From the NCBI GenBank assembly GCA_003484865.1, contig DMZT01000285.1:1-8282 (forward strand): a stretch of 8,282 nt of DNA, in the 5' to 3' direction. Origin of the DNA: Stenotrophomonas sp. Lineage in GTDB: Bacteria; Pseudomonadota; Gammaproteobacteria; Xanthomonadales; Xanthomonadaceae. Below, piece by piece: positions 6,865 through 8,282 of the stretch. Positions within the stretch are counted from its first letter, which is position 1, and every line of letters starts with the position of its first letter. The position numbers were made by a program, and so were the translations under genes. The notes under the pieces were generated by a model. The model saw nothing but the letters and a program-made list of their open reading frames with translations. It did not search any database and was not told the DNA's origin.

Positions 6865-7283
6865 TGATCGCGCTGCACGGCAAGCGCTGGTTGCTGGCGT
6901 TGTTGCCACCGGCCGCACTGGCGGCCGGTGCGGGGGTCTGGGTGCTGCGGCACTACGACCCCAACAGCGCCAGCAGTCCGTTCCCGCCGTGCAGCTTTCT
7001 GGCGGTCACCGGGTATTACTGCATCGGCTGCGGGCTGACGCGTGCACTGCACGCGCTGGCCCACGGCGATGTGGCCACCGCGTTTTCGATGAATCCCCTG
7101 GCCATGCTGATGCTGGCCATCGCCCCGCTGGTGCTCGGCTGGGCATTGGGCTGGCGGCCACGCGCGCTGCAGCCGTTGATCACGCTGCTGATGAAGCCCG
7201 CTTTCTGGCTGATCCTGCTGCCCGCATACTGGATCGCACGCAACCTGCCGTGGGTGCCGTTTACCTGGTTGGCACCGGGCTGA
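6864..7283 (+). CDS. DUF2752 domain membrane protein
   Basis: A 139-residue predicted membrane protein of uncharacterised family DUF2752. An N-terminal hydrophobic segment (about 9-28) is followed by the family signature: DP at 32-33, FPPCSF near 40-45, then TGYYCIGCGLTRALHAL around 49-65, HGD at 67-69, and AFSMNPLAML near 73-82. Two further hydrophobic stretches occupy about 80-94 and 113-124. Cys43, Cys53 and Cys56 form a C-x9-C-x2-C set that could bind metal or form disulfides; this is inference. ATG 6864 shares its A with the TGA stop of the CD225 gene, and no good ribosome site of its own is evident, so translational coupling is likely. The frame is open upstream into the CD225 gene, but an earlier start would put non-family sequence before the signature. 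Its end is 9 bp from the convergent ampE stop. Confidence 0.87.
   Translation: MIALHGKRWLLALLPPAALAAGAGVWVLRHYDPNSASSPFPPCSFLAVTGYYCIGCGLTRALHALAHGDVATAFSMNPLAMLMLAIAPLVLGWALGWRPRALQPLITLLMKPAFWLILLPAYWIARNLPWVPFTWLAPG
6907..6930. repeat. 10-bp inverted repeat inside the 5' end of the DUF2752 gene
   Basis: CACCGGCCGC (6907-6916) and GCGGCCGGTG (6921-6930) are perfect arms around ACTG, starting 43 bases after the start codon. The DNA encodes an Ala-rich membrane-segment stretch (PPAALAAGAG), so GC-rich codon choice may explain it, or the mRNA hairpin may slow translation. Confidence 0.5.
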
Positions 7284-7292
7284 CCCGGACGG

Positions 7293-8186
7293 CTAGGTGA
7301 CCCAGCCGGCGATCACCAGCAGCGCCAGCACCGCCATCCACAGCAGCAGCATGCGCCACACCAGGCTCATCGCATCGCGCAGCTCCGGCAGGCGACGCCA
7401 CACCGGCACCATCCCCGCATCACTGTAATCGTGCGCGTCCTCACGCAGCTCGGCGCTCACGCTTGCCCGCGCGACCGCACCGAGAAAGTGTGTCGAGGCC
7501 GACCACTGATTCCCGTGCGCTTCGCGCCAGGCCTTGAACGCGGTATCGAAGTTGCCGACCAGCGCCATCGACAGCGACATCAGCTGCGCCACCGGCCACT
7601 CCAGCCAGGACAGCACCACGCGCGCCCCGGCGACCGCTTCCACGCTGGCCAGCGAGCGCATCGGGCCAACCCCCAGCAAGGCGAGCAGGCGATACAGCAG
7701 CGCGCCGACCGGGCCCAGCAGCAGGAACCAGAACAGCACCGCGAACCAGCGCCGCAGCGCGTTGAGCACGGTGGCTTCGACCAGCGAGGGGACGTCTTCC
7801 TGCAGGCTGCCACCGGCGGACTGCAGCTGCGCGATCGCCAGGTGGCGGGCGTGGGCGTCATCGGCGTCGATCACCGCCTCGACATCGCGGTCCAGATCGC
7901 GCGGGCCCCAGCACATCACCAGCACCAGCACGCCCAGCAGCAGCGACGCCAGGCCGTAGACGCGGTCATCGAACAGCCACTGGAGCAGGCCCAGCACTGC
8001 CACGAACGGCAGCACCGCCAGCCAGGCGCCCTTGCGGCCGCGCCAGACCCCGTCTTCGGCGGCGTGCCGGTCCAGCCACTGCAGCCAGCGCCGGTACAGG
8101 CCGAAACGCCGCAGCGCGACGGCCACGCCCGGCGCGACATGGCCCAGGGCCAAGGCAACCAGCACGGCGACCAGGGTGGTGAACAT
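7293..8186 (-). CDS. ampE: AmpE-like regulatory signalling membrane protein
   Basis: A 297-residue polytopic inner-membrane protein matching AmpE (about 284 residues in E. coli), a CobD/CbiB-like membrane protein linked with AmpD and control of AmpC-type beta-lactamase induction; its biochemical activity is undefined. Visible landmarks are an N-terminal hydrophobic segment (about 1-24), two more at about 54-71 and 74-93, CWGPRDLDRDVEA near 92-104, RRWFAVLFWFLLLGPVGALLYRLL at about 145-168, a hydrophobic stretch near 190-211 and a C-terminal one at 274-295. The GPRDL and FWFLLLGPVGALLYRL elements carry the call. Start is set by GGAGG 5 bases upstream on the minus strand. In many gammaproteobacteria ampE follows ampD; no ampD sequence is recognisable in the 96 bp visible upstream. 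It converges on the DUF2752 gene with only 9 bp between stops. Confidence 0.87.
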   Translation of the reverse strand: MFTTLVAVLVALALGHVAPGVAVALRRFGLYRRWLQWLDRHAAEDGVWRGRKGAWLAVLPFVAVLGLLQWLFDDRVYGLASLLLGVLVLVMCWGPRDLDRDVEAVIDADDAHARHLAIAQLQSAGGSLQEDVPSLVEATVLNALRRWFAVLFWFLLLGPVGALLYRLLALLGVGPMRSLASVEAVAGARVVLSWLEWPVAQLMSLSMALVGNFDTAFKAWREAHGNQWSASTHFLGAVARASVSAELREDAHDYSDAGMVPVWRRLPELRDAMSLVWRMLLLWMAVLALLVIAGWVT

Positions 8187-8191
8187 GTAAG

Positions 8192-8196
8192 CCTCC
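8192..8196 (-). promoter_or_regulatory. Ribosome binding site of ampE
   Basis: Plus-strand CCTCC reads GGAGG on the minus strand, 5 bases before the ampE ATG (8184-8186). It is strong and decides the start. Confidence 0.85.
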
Positions 8197-8231
8197 GGCT
8201 CGGGACGTCGACCGCGCGGCTCCTATGCCTT

Positions 8232-8275
8232 GCGGCGCGGCAATTCCCCGGGCAGTTGGTAATGTACCGCGCCGC
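8232..8275. repeat. 9-bp inverted repeat upstream of ampE
   Basis: GCGGCGCGG (8232-8240) and CCGCGCCGC (8267-8275) are perfect arms with a 26-base spacer. It lies in the 96-bp end region 8187-8282, which otherwise shows no recognisable gene. It could be the terminator or attenuator of a gene upstream of ampE, an operator, or chance. No U-tract follows on either strand. Confidence 0.45.
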
Positions 8276-8282
8276 GTGTTCA

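Noticed and set aside
7275..7288. CCGGG/CCCGG hairpin between the convergent DUF2752 and ampE stops as a bidirectional terminator
   Set aside because: The stem is only 5 bp, has no U-tract on either strand and overlaps the DUF2752 stop codon; such short matches are common at this GC content.
8223..8279. Minus-strand frame encoding TRGAVHYQLPGELPRRKA followed by TAG, resembling the tail of an upstream gene
   Set aside because: The codon before it (8280-8282) is TGA in the same frame and there is no start codon inside; it could only be real if a frameshift or nonsense change occurred, which cannot be judged at the window edge.

Overview
The window is a dense, GC-rich stretch of gammaproteobacterial chromosome. 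Two features point to Stenotrophomonas or a close relative in the Lysobacteraceae: GTAG-headed REP hairpins (SMAG type) between genes, and strongly G/C-biased codon use in every gene. Genus assignment is an inference; no rRNA or tRNA is present to confirm it.

Layout, left to right. (1) Bases 1-2001 (+) are the 3' two-thirds or more of a TonB-dependent siderophore receptor whose start lies outside the window. (2) A 185-bp gap holds an inverted pair of REP hairpins and a possible promoter. (3) Bases 2187-4364 (+) encode a YccS-type inner-membrane protein of the FUSC/aromatic-acid-exporter superfamily; its TAG stop lies inside the GTAG head of a second REP pair. (4) Bases 4504-6393 (+) encode a fusion of an LplT-like MFS transporter and a PlsC-type acyltransferase, probably for lysophospholipid uptake and reacylation. 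(5) Bases 6505-7283 (+) are a two-gene unit overlapping by one base: a CD225/dispanin protein and a DUF2752 protein, both small membrane proteins. (6) Bases 7293-8186 (-) encode an AmpE-like membrane protein, convergent with the pair and 9 bp from it. (7) The last 96 bp hold the ampE ribosome binding site and an inverted repeat, with no recognisable gene.

All six proteins act in or at the cell envelope (one outer-membrane, five inner-membrane), but apart from the overlapping CD225-DUF2752 pair nothing in the spacing suggests one pathway. The REP pairs separate the first three genes into probable independent transcription units. No insertion sequence, CRISPR array, prophage or obvious defence island is visible. 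The most interesting element is the CD225-DUF2752 pair, a conserved-looking but functionally undefined membrane couple; next is the REP that supplies the yccS stop codon.
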